Source of the DNA: Xanthomarina sp. F1114
GTDB taxonomy: Bacteria; Bacteroidota; Bacteroidia; Flavobacteriales; Flavobacteriaceae
DNA length: 64,000 nucleotides
Assembly (NCBI RefSeq): GCF_026410255.1
Contig: NZ_JAPMLL010000001.1
Location: forward strand, 124,001-188,000
Reading direction: 5' to 3'
Shown: piece after piece, positions 46,012 to 55,426 of the stretch
Position numbering within the stretch: position 1 is the stretch's first letter
Layout: each line of letters begins with the position of its first letter
The notes under the pieces: generated by a model
Database searches by the model: none
What the model saw: only the letters and a program-made list of their open reading frames with translations
What the model was told of the DNA's origin: nothing
Position numbers and translations under genes: made by a program

Positions 46012-48200
46012 TAGCAGTCCATTTTAAGTTGTTGCCTATTCTGATAATACCCCAAAGGTTTGTTATTATAAGTAGCACAAATTTTCTCTAGAACACCTAA
46101 CACGTCTTTTTGCATAGCCAAAGAACCGCAAATCATAATAACACCGTTATTCTGTAGCACTTTTGCAATAAATTTAGCATCTTTAAATAAAGCATCTTGA
46201 ACATAGATTTTATCTGTTTCTTGAGATAATGCCACTTCCAGTTTCCTTAATTTATTATCTGAAATAAAATCTTCAATTTGTTTTTGATACAGATTAAAAG
46301 ACGCCTGAGTTCTTAAACCCAAATACAAATAAGTCTCTATTTGCTTTTTATTTTCGTGAAGCATTCCCAAAAATGGACCAATTCCAGTTCCATTAGCAAT
46401 CATAACAACTTGAGATGCTTTTTTAGGGAAATAAAACTGACTATTTTTAAAAATTCTCGCTTTAAACCTAGTTTTAGGCTCTAAATTATTTAGGTAATTT
46501 GACCCTAAACCTCTTTCAAAATGTTTCACACTTAATTGCATATTCCCGTTTACTTTTCCTATAGAGTATAGGCGCTCACGATAATCGTGATTGGGGTATA
46601 TTGCCAACAAATCGCCAGATTTAAAACAATATGTCTTTTTAGGTTTTAAGGTGATTAGAAACGTCTTGTCCGGGTTTGTTTTTACTTCGGTTCTTTTTAC
46701 AACTTTTAGTTTCTTTAAGAGTTTAGGCTTTACTACTAAATCTTGTTTAGATATTTTAAATTCTAAACTTTGAGTCTTAGCCCACAATTGTGTCCATTTT
46801 TCAAAAGCTTCAACCGATTTATCGTTAATGGTAAATGGTGCTAATTCTTCTTTAAAATAATCGTTAAGCTCAATATTAACATCAAAAGCGTACTTACAGA
46901 AATCTGGGTAAGATAGAGAACCAAAACCAACTACAGAGAATGCTAATTTTTTGTTTTGTTTGGTTGTTTTTAGCAGTTTTAAAAATTTATCAGCATTGGT
47001 TGGAGCTTCTCCTTGTCCATAAGTGGCTGTAAGAACAATGAGGTGTTTGGCTTTTTTATAAGTTGTATACTTATTTAATTCTGAAATATAAACCTTCTCT
47101 CCTGCTTGCAATAATTGTTTATATAAAACATTGGCAAACGGTATTGTGCTTCCGTTTTCTGAGCCTACCAAAATAATATACTTTGCCTGATCTTTTTTAT
47201 ATTTATTTTTAAGTTTCGCTTTCCTTCGCTTTAAAGTCATAGCAAATCCAGAGTAGATAAAAAATAGGATATTGACACTTGCAATAGCCAGGATTAAAGA
47301 CCAAATAATACTGCCTTTACCCGTATGAAGATTTAAACTTAAGTTAGAGAAAAAGCTCACTAATGGATATTTTTCTTCACTTAAAACAGTTCCTGTAAAC
47401 TGATTTACCAAAATTTCTCTGTCTTTTAATTCTATAGTGAAGTAATCTTCTACATCTTCTGAGAAAGGAAACTCAACAGCTTTAACTTGCGACAGTTTTA
47501 TGTCTTTAAAAACAGGAAACTGGAAGAAGTCCAATTTTGGAGTTTCATAAATAGCATCAAAATCAACATTATGAGATGTGGTTACTTTGGGTAAAACATT
47601 AAATTTTTCTAAGGATAAATACACTCCAGTAAGGGTGATGATAATAATAGGAATTAAAGACAAACGTCCAAGAACCACATGCCAGTATTGATTAAAATTT
47701 TCATTAACAACGGATGAAAATATCTTTTTGAAACTCCCTTGTCTTTTAACAACCAAAACTAACCCAGAAACAGCTATTAAAAACAAAATAAAGGAGCATA
47801 ATCCAACAAAAAACCGACCAGTTCCTTTTAAAAACAACGAACGATGGAAATTAGTCACCCATTGAAAAAACTTAGAAGGTTCTTTTTTATTGGCAAGAAA
47901 TTGTGCTGTTTCTGGATTAAAGTAACCATTTAAGCTTTTGCCCTCTTTAGTAATAACCGATGCAAAAACAAAGTTGTTAGCATCTACCTGAAGTTCTATA
48001 ACCTCGGGATAATTATCTTTGAAAACAGTAACTGTTTCAGCTAAACTTAAAGCATTAAGATCTGCCACATGATACGGTTGCAGCTTATCTGAAACAGGTT
48101 CGAATGCCAGAATTATTCCAGTTACAGATGCTAAGAGAATAAAAACAAAAGAAGATACAGCCAACGCAAGATGGCTATATCTCCAAATGGAAATGGTCAT
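46008..48200 (-). CDS. PepSY transmembrane - flavodoxin - FNR-type reductase fusion
   Basis: 730 residues. PepSY-associated membrane region (about 1-335) with helices near 9-33, 136-157, 182-203 and 300-322. It bears His residues such as FHRSLF, YWHVVLGRL and LNLHTGKG that could hold haem. Then comes a flavodoxin-like domain (about 338-480; VGSENGST, TATYGQGEAP). Last is an FAD/NAD(P) reductase module (about 497-730; RLYSIGK near 541, IANGTGIGPF near 597, CGSLAMQKDV). The design resembles sulfite-reductase-type flavoproteins tied to a membrane electron conduit, and would move electrons from NAD(P)H to the periplasm. Last gene of the minus-strand group next to a haem receptor. Confidence 0.9.
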   Translation of the reverse strand: MTISIWRYSHLALAVSSFVFILLASVTGIILAFEPVSDKLQPYHVADLNALSLAETVTVFKDNYPEVIELQVDANNFVFASVITKEGKSLNGYFNPETAQFLANKKEPSKFFQWVTNFHRSLFLKGTGRFFVGLCSFILFLIAVSGLVLVVKRQGSFKKIFSSVVNENFNQYWHVVLGRLSLIPIIIITLTGVYLSLEKFNVLPKVTTSHNVDFDAIYETPKLDFFQFPVFKDIKLSQVKAVEFPFSEDVEDYFTIELKDREILVNQFTGTVLSEEKYPLVSFFSNLSLNLHTGKGSIIWSLILAIASVNILFFIYSGFAMTLKRRKAKLKNKYKKDQAKYIILVGSENGSTIPFANVLYKQLLQAGEKVYISELNKYTTYKKAKHLIVLTATYGQGEAPTNADKFLKLLKTTKQNKKLAFSVVGFGSLSYPDFCKYAFDVNIELNDYFKEELAPFTINDKSVEAFEKWTQLWAKTQSLEFKISKQDLVVKPKLLKKLKVVKRTEVKTNPDKTFLITLKPKKTYCFKSGDLLAIYPNHDYRERLYSIGKVNGNMQLSVKHFERGLGSNYLNNLEPKTRFKARIFKNSQFYFPKKASQVVMIANGTGIGPFLGMLHENKKQIETYLYLGLRTQASFNLYQKQIEDFISDNKLRKLEVALSQETDKIYVQDALFKDAKFIAKVLQNNGVIMICGSLAMQKDVLGVLEKICATYNNKPLGYYQNRQQLKMDCY

Positions 48201-48226
48201 GTTTATTTGTGTTTGTTCAGTAAAAA

Positions 48227-48709
48227 CTAATTAGGCATCATTCTTATATAACGAATAAAACCTGTTCCGTCCTGTTTACTTTTTACATTTTCTGTAGTTA
48301 ATGGGAACTCCACATCTTTGGTGTAGTACTCTTGATCTTCAACGGCTGTTTCAAAACGAATGCTGTAACCAGCATCAATTTTAGAATCATCAATATCGAT
48401 TACACTAATGGTTCTAGCGCCTCCGGCAATTGTTGCTCCAGTTATTGCATCTAAATTTGTACGTTTTTTTCCGTAGAAGTTCCACCAATCAGAAATATCG
48501 TGATACCACTCGTCGTCGTCTCCTTGAACATAAAGCGTTTTTTCATATTCTCCTTGAGGATTAATCAATGAAATAATTACATAGGCAGCTTCACCTGTAT
48601 AATTAGTCATTTGAATCATGCATTTGTACTTAGTAGTTTCAGAAAAAGTACTTACAGACAAAAGACCTAATGTGGCAATAGCTATAAGTATAAATTGTTT
48701 AATTTTCAT
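48227..48709 (-). CDS. Exported DUF2271 protein with a putative flavinylation motif
   Basis: 160 residues. The signal peptide ends near residue 22 (VSTFSE). The body matches DUF2271: YKCMIQMTNYTGEAAYVIIS, WYHDISDWWNFYG and a C-terminal YTKDVEFPLTTENV. Residues 87-93 read DAITGAT, which fits the D-x-x-(S/T)-G-A-T motif where ApbE links FMN covalently to a Thr; Thr93 would be the site. It lies 26 bases upstream of the PepSY reductase gene, so the two may pass electrons. No apbE gene lies in the window. The function is inferred, not known. Confidence 0.8.
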   Translation of the reverse strand: MKIKQFILIAIATLGLLSVSTFSETTKYKCMIQMTNYTGEAAYVIISLINPQGEYEKTLYVQGDDDEWYHDISDWWNFYGKKRTNLDAITGATIAGGARTISVIDIDDSKIDAGYSIRFETAVEDQEYYTKDVEFPLTTENVKSKQDGTGFIRYIRMMPN

Positions 48710-48824
48710 TTTAATATTGAGGATTTATTAGATTCATTAAGTAATACCATGACTTCAAATTAAACCCACAAAGCTTTAAATGGCTTAACATTTATGATAG
48801 CTGCTTTGCAGGCCTAATAACCAA

Positions 48825-50297
48825 CTAACTACTCAAAAAATCAAAATTTAGTTTTTTCGCTAATAAAATTTCGTTTTCCGAAGCTAAATCGAAGGCTGTT
48901 TCTTCAAATTCTGTGAGTTCCTTCTTTTTTGCTCCTTGCTCTATAAGGTATTTTAGAATTTCTGTATCTGTGGCACTCATAGCTGCTAAATGAAGCGCTG
49001 TATTGCCTTCCTTATTTTTAGCATTAATATCTACTTTATACTGAGACACCCATTTTACGAGTTCTAAATTATTTTTAGAAACTGCTAAATGATATAAGGT
49101 ATTGCCATCTTCTTGAACTTTACTAATATCTAATCCCTGTGTTTTTAAAAGTTTTACTTTTTCTTGAAAGTCATCTGAAGGAAAAGCATCTAATAAATAG
49201 TATGCTAAATGGTTTCCGTTGGTATCAACAACCTCTACATTGGCTTTATGTTCCATTAGAAAACTAACCGATTTAGCAGAATTATTAGCAATGGCCAGAC
49301 TTAAAGCTGACTGTCCTTTATTGTTGACCCAATTAATATCTTTAGTTCCTTTTAATAAAGTTGATATTACCTCTAGGTTGTTTCTACTTGCTGCATGAAT
49401 TAAAGCTGTATTTCCATTTTTATCGGCTAAATTAATATCTGCACCTTTTTCTATAAAATAGTTTGTAATAGACACATCTTTATTTCTGGCTGCCACAATT
49501 TGCAACGGACTAATGCCTTCCTTTGTTCTAGTATCAGGGTTTAGACCTGTACTTTCTAAAAACTTATATACCTCTAATCCGTTGGTTTTTCCTCGAGTTC
49601 CATAAGCAGCAAAAACAAAAGCCTGATCGTTTCCTTTTATGTTTCTTTCTAACAGTTTATTTAATAAATCTATGTTTCCTGTTTTTGCCACATAATTAAA
49701 AACGCCATTTCCTTCGGAATCTACACTATTTATGCTGAATCCTTTTGAAGTAAAATAATCGATAAGCACAAAATCTGTATCAAAAGGAGCTGCAAGCAAT
49801 AACGCGTTAGCGCCATTTGGAGTTAGGTCTTTTTCTAGGTTGGCACCATGTGTTAAACAGAGATCGTACACTTGAGTATTTGGTTGCCCAGAGCCAGCTG
49901 CAAAGTTTAAAATGGTATTACCTTTATCGTCTGTTACATCTGTTTTAGCTCCTTTTTTTAAGAGATATTCCATGAACGGTACATTCCCCTTATAAGCTGC
50001 CCAAAATATATAGGTTCTTCCGTCGTGAGTTAGTTTATTAACATCGTTTCCAGGTTTAGATTGTATATATTTTAGGGTTTTTAAAGGAGCGTTTTGTAAA
50101 ATAGCATATACAACAGCATCAAAATTATTACTATTAGCTTCCGTAATACTATTTCCGGCTTCTATTTTTGCATCAATCGCTTTAATAGTTGGTTTGGTAT
50201 CCCAAAAATTGCGATCTAAAAACACGTTTTCTTGTGCTGTAATCTGGGTTCCAAATATAAAAATGAAACCCAAGACTAATTGTTTTAAGTAAGTCAT
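48825..50297 (-). CDS. Exported ankyrin-repeat protein
   Basis: 490 residues with a signal peptide ending near residue 21 (QITAQ). At least ten ankyrin repeats fill residues about 60-480; well-formed ones include DGRTYIFWAAYKGNVPFMEYLL, NGNTALIHAASRNNLEVIS and EGNTALHLAAMSATDTEIL. Probably periplasmic. Secreted ankyrin proteins are known as scaffolds; AnkB of Pseudomonas aeruginosa supports a periplasmic catalase. It stands four bases behind the DUF6607 gene and 115 before the DUF2271 gene on the same strand, within the haem/iron locus. Partner unknown. Confidence 0.9.
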   Translation of the reverse strand: MTYLKQLVLGFIFIFGTQITAQENVFLDRNFWDTKPTIKAIDAKIEAGNSITEANSNNFDAVVYAILQNAPLKTLKYIQSKPGNDVNKLTHDGRTYIFWAAYKGNVPFMEYLLKKGAKTDVTDDKGNTILNFAAGSGQPNTQVYDLCLTHGANLEKDLTPNGANALLLAAPFDTDFVLIDYFTSKGFSINSVDSEGNGVFNYVAKTGNIDLLNKLLERNIKGNDQAFVFAAYGTRGKTNGLEVYKFLESTGLNPDTRTKEGISPLQIVAARNKDVSITNYFIEKGADINLADKNGNTALIHAASRNNLEVISTLLKGTKDINWVNNKGQSALSLAIANNSAKSVSFLMEHKANVEVVDTNGNHLAYYLLDAFPSDDFQEKVKLLKTQGLDISKVQEDGNTLYHLAVSKNNLELVKWVSQYKVDINAKNKEGNTALHLAAMSATDTEILKYLIEQGAKKKELTEFEETAFDLASENEILLAKKLNFDFLSS

Positions 50298-50301
50298 GTT
50301 A

Positions 50302-51210
50302 TTAAGATTTTACAAAAGCGTCTATAATTGGATCGATTTCTTGAGCAGTTTTATAGTTTTCGTCGTCTAGTATATATTTAAACATTACTTTATTATCAAC
50401 CTTCTCCTTAAGGAATAAATTTGTGTTTCTTGCAAAAACCTCATCCCATTTGGCACGAACAACCGCCCATTTTTCTTTATTTTTTTTCCAATAATCTTGG
50501 CCAGCTTTACATCTTTCATCAGCAATCTTAACATAGGTATTATGACCTTTTTCTTGTGCTAGAAGCATGTCTTCTTTTCCTTCTTCACGAATTACTTTGT
50601 CGTTGTCTTGATCGTGAATCCATCCATTAGAAACAATTTCATGTCTATTGGTTCTAATTAGCACATTATAATCACTACGTGTTGTGTATTCACGTCTTGC
50701 CAAAGGTGCAGCCGTGGTATTTTCCCAATAACTTTTTCCATCTACATGTACCCAAGAGGCAGAACCTTCATAACGAGGACTATCATCTACTTGAAATACT
50801 CTTTGTGTCCATTGTCCTTTAACATCTTTTTTTGGAAGCTTAACATATTCCCATTTATTATCATGATCGTAAACATATAAGTCTGTGTTTTCAAATTCCC
50901 AATCTTGACGCCAATGTTTAACAATATGTGGACTATCTGGACGACCAACAATTAAAATATGTTGCATGACAATTTTATCTGCATCATTTTGAAGTAATTC
51001 TACCCATTCTAATGCTTTATCGTGTTTCGTTTTAGAAGGAATGTAAGTTGAGTCTCCAGAATACTCGAACGTTTCAGTAAAATTAAAGCCCACTTCGTAG
51101 CAACCACACATGTCTTTTATGGCTTTTTGATCTTGTTTCTTTTTGTTTTGGGCTTGAGTTTGAAAAATAACTACGACTAATAAAAAAGTGAGGAGTGATA
51201 ATCGTTTCAT
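50302..51210 (-). CDS. DUF6607-family exported protein
   Basis: 302 residues, signal peptide to about residue 20 (QTQAQ). CGCYEVGFNFTETFEYSGD and KHWRQDWEFEN are the family's recognisable parts; a WxxR/HW cluster and several Tyr/Trp/His could contact a metal or porphyrin, but this is a guess. Members are typically found beside HmuY and TonB receptors in Bacteroidota. It heads the minus-strand group, divergent from the receptor gene, and shares the 104-base control region with it. Confidence 0.82.
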   Translation of the reverse strand: MKRLSLLTFLLVVVIFQTQAQNKKKQDQKAIKDMCGCYEVGFNFTETFEYSGDSTYIPSKTKHDKALEWVELLQNDADKIVMQHILIVGRPDSPHIVKHWRQDWEFENTDLYVYDHDNKWEYVKLPKKDVKGQWTQRVFQVDDSPRYEGSASWVHVDGKSYWENTTAAPLARREYTTRSDYNVLIRTNRHEIVSNGWIHDQDNDKVIREEGKEDMLLAQEKGHNTYVKIADERCKAGQDYWKKNKEKWAVVRAKWDEVFARNTNLFLKEKVDNKVMFKYILDDENYKTAQEIDPIIDAFVKS

Positions 51211-51259
51211 TACTAGGGTTTTCTTTTTAAGTGAATTATTTATTTAAAATTTACCTATT

Positions 51260-51296
51260 CTTATTTAGACTGATTTAAAATAAGATTTTATATTTG
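51260..51296 (+). promoter_or_regulatory. Fur-box-like dyad and -7 box before the haem receptor gene
   Basis: CTTATTT (51260-51266) and AAATAAG (51278-51284) are perfect 7-bp inverted arms around AGACTGATTTA. TATATTTG (51289-51296) is the -7 box, so the dyad covers the -33 region and would block the receptor promoter. AT-rich TTATTTAGA-like halves are what I would expect of a flavobacterial Fur site, but I cannot confirm the consensus. The DUF6607 gene begins on the other side. Confidence 0.5.
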
Positions 51297-51314
51297 CTGC
51301 AAATTTAATCAAGA

Positions 51315-53450
51315 ATGAGTCTAAATAAAAATAAAATTCTAATTTATTTTTCACTTTTTTTAAGTCCCATAGTTTTTTCACAAGAGACAGTTGTTGATTC
51401 TACCAAGACCGAAGAACTTAATGAAGTTGTAATTACGGGACAATACAATCCACAATCCATCAAGAAATCTGTTCATAATGTGATTGTTATAAATAAAGAA
51501 CAAATTGAAAATCAAGCCGGAAATAATCTCGCAGATTTGTTGAATTTCAATTTAAATCTAACCATTATTCCAAGTTCTCAAACTGGAAAATCTAGTATCT
51601 CATTTTTTGGTTTAGATGCGCAATACTTCAATATTTTAATAGACAATATTCCTTTAGTTAGCGATAATGGCCTTGGAAACAACATAGATTTAACCCAAGT
51701 CAACCTAGACGACATAGAACGCATAGAAATAGTTGAAGGTGCTATGGGAGTTGAATATGGAGCGAATGCCGTTTCTGGTGTTATTAATATAATTACCAAA
51801 AAATCCATTGATTCTAGTTGGCAAATTCAAGGAGGCATCCAGGAAGAAACTGTTGGAGACGAATACGCATGGTTTGATGCTGGTAGACATATTCAACTTA
51901 TAAACCTGTCTCATAATTTTAATGAAAAATGGTATGGCCGCTTAGGTTTTAATCGCAATCATTTTGCAGGCTATTTAGATAATAAGCAAGGAAAAGATTA
52001 TTATATAAATGATGGTTTAAGAGGGTACGAATGGCTACCAAAAACACAATTTAATACCAATGCTTTAATTAATTATCAGTCGGAGAAGTTTAAATTAAAT
52101 TATCGTTTTGATTATTTTCATGAAGTTCTTAACTATTATGATGCTACAGTAAGACCTAACATAGATATTGTTTCGCAAACTTCGAATCCTTCTGCTACCG
52201 ACAAAATATTTACAACCAACAGGTTTGTAAATAACATAAATATCTCTGGACATTTAAATTCTGGAGCCAACTACAAGGCATCTTTTTCATATCAACAACA
52301 ACAGCGCGATTTAAATAAGTTCAATTACTATATTTTAAGTCACGAGAAAACCAACGAAACAGATGAAACCTACCAATCTACTAAAATATTTTTCTCTAAT
52401 GGTACGATAAATAATCTTATTAAAAACGACAAATTCAACTTTGAGTTAGGCTATGAAACGAGATTTATAGATGGGTTCGACACACAAGCAACTGGAGATT
52501 ATAGCCAATTAGCTAAAAGCCATTCTATTTATAATTTATCCACATATGGTTCTGCAGAATATAGATTTAATCAAAAGCTATCTCTAAGACCAGGATTACG
52601 TTACGAATACAATTCTAAATTTCAATCTAAAGTTTTAGGTTCTTTAAGTGCCAGGTATTTAATGAATCATGGATTTGAACTTCGGGCAAATGTGGGTAGT
52701 TCTTATAGAACTCCAAGTTTTGAAGAACTCTATTACTACTTTGTAGACTCTAATCACGATGTACGAGGAAATGAAAACTTAAATCCAGAAAATGGATATA
52801 CCGCTTTTATTAACTTAAAAAAACGTAGTTGGTTTGATGATATATCTCTTCAAAATGAATTAAAATTTAGTTATATCTCTTTAAAAGATAAAATTGATCT
52901 CGCCATTGTAAACACCAGCCCGTTGCAATATCGGTACATAAATATAGATAGCTACAGGCTTTGGGGACTTACTTTAAACAACTCTATAAAATCTAATAAC
53001 TGGAACTTTAATTTAGGTGCCACTTTGCAAGGGGTTTCAAGAGGATTAGAAAATGAAGTGAATGCTAATGATGATTTTTTATATGCATTTCAAATAAATT
53101 CTAGTGCCACTTACCATCTAAAAAAATGGGATACTTTTTTAACCATGCTTTATAAATATAATGGCCCACAAGAAGATTACGTCGCTTCAGGAACAGATGC
53201 CAATGGAAATTCCACCTTTAGCACAGAAACCTTAGATGCTTACAGCTGGTTGGATGCTTCTGTTAAAAAGTCTTTTTTCAAAGACGCTTTTCAAGTCACT
53301 CTTGGAGCTAGAAACTTATTAAACATAACCTCTGTAGATATTAGAAATTCTAATGCTAGCACAGGATCTCATAACGCCAGTAGCGACAATCTTACTTTGG
53401 GCTACGGACGTTCATTTTACTTAAAACTATTATATACATTAAATATTTAA
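51315..53450 (+). CDS. TonB-dependent receptor, haem-receptor-like
   Basis: 711 residues without an N-terminal carboxypeptidase-like domain. The signal peptide ends near 22 (VFSQ), followed by LNEVVITG as a TonB box, the plug (about 40-165) and the barrel ending LKLLYTLNI. In the region of the haem-receptor FRAP and NPNL boxes it has YRTP (464-467), then His481, then NENLNPE (486-492). His between the two boxes is required for haem use in HmuR/HemR. Its partner hmuY-like gene begins 12 bases later. It probably takes up haem or a haem-like ligand. Confidence 0.88.
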   Translation: MSLNKNKILIYFSLFLSPIVFSQETVVDSTKTEELNEVVITGQYNPQSIKKSVHNVIVINKEQIENQAGNNLADLLNFNLNLTIIPSSQTGKSSISFFGLDAQYFNILIDNIPLVSDNGLGNNIDLTQVNLDDIERIEIVEGAMGVEYGANAVSGVINIITKKSIDSSWQIQGGIQEETVGDEYAWFDAGRHIQLINLSHNFNEKWYGRLGFNRNHFAGYLDNKQGKDYYINDGLRGYEWLPKTQFNTNALINYQSEKFKLNYRFDYFHEVLNYYDATVRPNIDIVSQTSNPSATDKIFTTNRFVNNINISGHLNSGANYKASFSYQQQQRDLNKFNYYILSHEKTNETDETYQSTKIFFSNGTINNLIKNDKFNFELGYETRFIDGFDTQATGDYSQLAKSHSIYNLSTYGSAEYRFNQKLSLRPGLRYEYNSKFQSKVLGSLSARYLMNHGFELRANVGSSYRTPSFEELYYYFVDSNHDVRGNENLNPENGYTAFINLKKRSWFDDISLQNELKFSYISLKDKIDLAIVNTSPLQYRYINIDSYRLWGLTLNNSIKSNNWNFNLGATLQGVSRGLENEVNANDDFLYAFQINSSATYHLKKWDTFLTMLYKYNGPQEDYVASGTDANGNSTFSTETLDAYSWLDASVKKSFFKDAFQVTLGARNLLNITSVDIRNSNASTGSHNASSDNLTLGYGRSFYLKLLYTLNI

Positions 53451-53461
53451 AATCAATTATT

Positions 53462-54553
53462 ATGACAAACAAATTTTCCTCACTCCTTTGTGGAGTTTTA
53501 CTAATTAGCAGCTTTGGTTGCAGTAGTGATGACAACAACGAACCATCTGGACCTATAGATGTAATTATTGAAGGTGCACAAGTAACGCCAGAAGTTGGTG
53601 GACCAAACCAACAAAACCAAGTTTATATCGATTTAAGCACAAATACCTCAACAACTGTGCAGCGTGATACTTGGGATTTAGGTTTCTATTCTGGATCAGA
53701 ATTTAGAGTAGCCATAAATGGATCTATTTATATGGCTACGGCAAAATTAACAGAAAACAACATAGATGCCGTAAATTCAAGCAGTCCTGAAGTTCAAGAT
53801 TTACAGACTAGAGTTGCTGTTGGAACCTTTGCTGCAGAAACTGCCAATTTTATAGATGCGCCTAGTGGAAACATAAATGGAACAGCTATAGAAGCCATTT
53901 CTAATACAGATTCTCAAAACAACGTATATCTATTAAATCTAGGTTATAAAGTTGGTACAACCACGCCAGCCAATGGTGCTGTTGCTGTAAACGGTGACCC
54001 AAGAGGTTGGATGAAAATACGTGTATTAAAAAACGGAAACGATTATGTACTACAATATGCCGATTTAGATACCAGCACACATCAAGAAGTAACTATTACT
54101 AAGAGTAGTGATTTCAATTTCAACTTTTTTAGTTTTAATACAGAAAGTGAAGTATCTGTGGAGCCAGTAAAGTCTCAATGGGATTTAAACTTTACCGTTT
54201 TTACTAATGAAATTGAAGGATATGGAGCTTATGGTTATAGCGATTTTGTAACACATAACACCAAAGGAGGTGCAGCTGTATATAGTTTAAATACTGAAGA
54301 TACTTCTTATACCTACGAAAACTTCACGCTAGCCGATGTTGATAATTCTAACTTTGTGTTTAACGATCAAAGAACCATTGGAGGTACTTGGAGAAATGGT
54401 GGGGGACCATCTAGTTTACCATCTTTAAAAGACAATATGTTTTATGTATTACAAGACACAGACGGTAATTTGTACAAACTTCAATTTTTAGCTTTAACTA
54501 ATGCTGAAGGCGTGCGTGGTTATCCGGAATTTGTTTATAGCTTATTGGAATAA
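53462..54553 (+). CDS. HmuY-family lipoprotein (haem-binding)
   Basis: 363 residues. The lipobox SSFGC (Cys20) is followed by a SSDDNNEP linker and the HmuY domain (about 33-360). The start of the domain bears WDLGFYSGSEFRVAIN and a second WDLNFTVFTN typical of the fold. HmuY of Porphyromonas gingivalis (about 216 residues) is a surface haemophore that hands haem to HmuR. This one is longer, as often in Flavobacteria. Which residues hold haem is not clear; the two His used in Porphyromonas cannot be placed with confidence. Co-transcribed with the receptor. Confidence 0.88.
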   Translation: MTNKFSSLLCGVLLISSFGCSSDDNNEPSGPIDVIIEGAQVTPEVGGPNQQNQVYIDLSTNTSTTVQRDTWDLGFYSGSEFRVAINGSIYMATAKLTENNIDAVNSSSPEVQDLQTRVAVGTFAAETANFIDAPSGNINGTAIEAISNTDSQNNVYLLNLGYKVGTTTPANGAVAVNGDPRGWMKIRVLKNGNDYVLQYADLDTSTHQEVTITKSSDFNFNFFSFNTESEVSVEPVKSQWDLNFTVFTNEIEGYGAYGYSDFVTHNTKGGAAVYSLNTEDTSYTYENFTLADVDNSNFVFNDQRTIGGTWRNGGGPSSLPSLKDNMFYVLQDTDGNLYKLQFLALTNAEGVRGYPEFVYSLLE

Positions 54554-54587
54554 AAAAAGAAATTTCACTATTATACAAAACAAAAAG

Positions 54588-54610
54588 GCCACTTTAAAAG
54601 TGGCTTTTTT
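54588..54610 (+). terminator. Terminator after the hmuY-like gene
   Basis: GCCACTT (54588-54594), a 3-base loop, AAGTGGC (54598-54604) and a T run (54605-54610). The A run at 54582-54586 also serves the converging carbonic anhydrase gene. Confidence 0.85.
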
Positions 54611-54611
54611 A

Positions 54612-55238
54612 TTATTCTAAATGATAGATTTCCATAATATCATTGAGGTATTTATCAAAGTCAATTTTTAAATCGATAAGTTTTCCTGAATGAACATCAA
54701 AAACCCAACCATGTACTTTTAAGCCTCTATCTCTATTTGCTCTTTGTACGGCAGCCGTTTTAATTAAATTGACACATTGTTCTTGAACATTAAGCTCTAC
54801 CAATCTATCGTAGCGTTTAGCATCGCATTCAATACTGCTTAATTCTTCTTTATGAAGTCTGTAAACATCCCGAATATTACGTAACCACGGATTAAGAATT
54901 CCCAGGTCGGCAGATTGCATAGCAGCTTGTACACCTCCACAAGCGTAATGCCCACAAACTATAATATCTTTAACAGCAAGATGGTCTACTGCGTAATTAA
55001 CCACAGACATCACATTTAGGTCAATACTAATTACCATATTGGCAATATTTCTATGTACAAATACATCGCCAGGACCTAAGCCCATTAATTCTTCGGCAGC
55101 AACGCGACTATCAGAACATCCAATAAATAATAATTCTGGATTTTGTCCATTACCTAATTCTTCAAAAAATTCGGAGTTAACGGCTAATTTGTCTTTAACC
55201 CATTTTTCGTTGTTTTTAAAAACTTTCTCTAATTCCAT
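54612..55238 (-). CDS. Beta-class carbonic anhydrase
   Basis: 208 residues, cytosolic. It interconverts CO2 and bicarbonate. The zinc ligands are Cys41, His97 and Cys100 (CSDSR, GHYACGG); Asp43 and Arg45 form the catalytic dyad. It belongs to the Can type, with the conserved VQEQCVNL and a C-terminal GWVFDVHSGKLIDL. Single gene. The 188-base stretch to nhaA holds only AT-rich sequence. Confidence 0.94.
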   Translation of the reverse strand: MELEKVFKNNEKWVKDKLAVNSEFFEELGNGQNPELLFIGCSDSRVAAEELMGLGPGDVFVHRNIANMVISIDLNVMSVVNYAVDHLAVKDIIVCGHYACGGVQAAMQSADLGILNPWLRNIRDVYRLHKEELSSIECDAKRYDRLVELNVQEQCVNLIKTAAVQRANRDRGLKVHGWVFDVHSGKLIDLKIDFDKYLNDIMEIYHLE

Positions 55239-55426
55239 TGATAGTGTTTTAGGCTTTATTAAAAATGAAGTTACCGTTTAATCTTCACATTAAAAAAGTG
55301 ATTAAAATTAAATAAAAATGATCAAAAAAACTGATAAAATATATTTAACCTCATTAAAACTTTCTAAAATACCAAACAAAAAGACCTTTACACTAAAATT
55401 GAAATATCAAAAATTGTTAAAAATAA

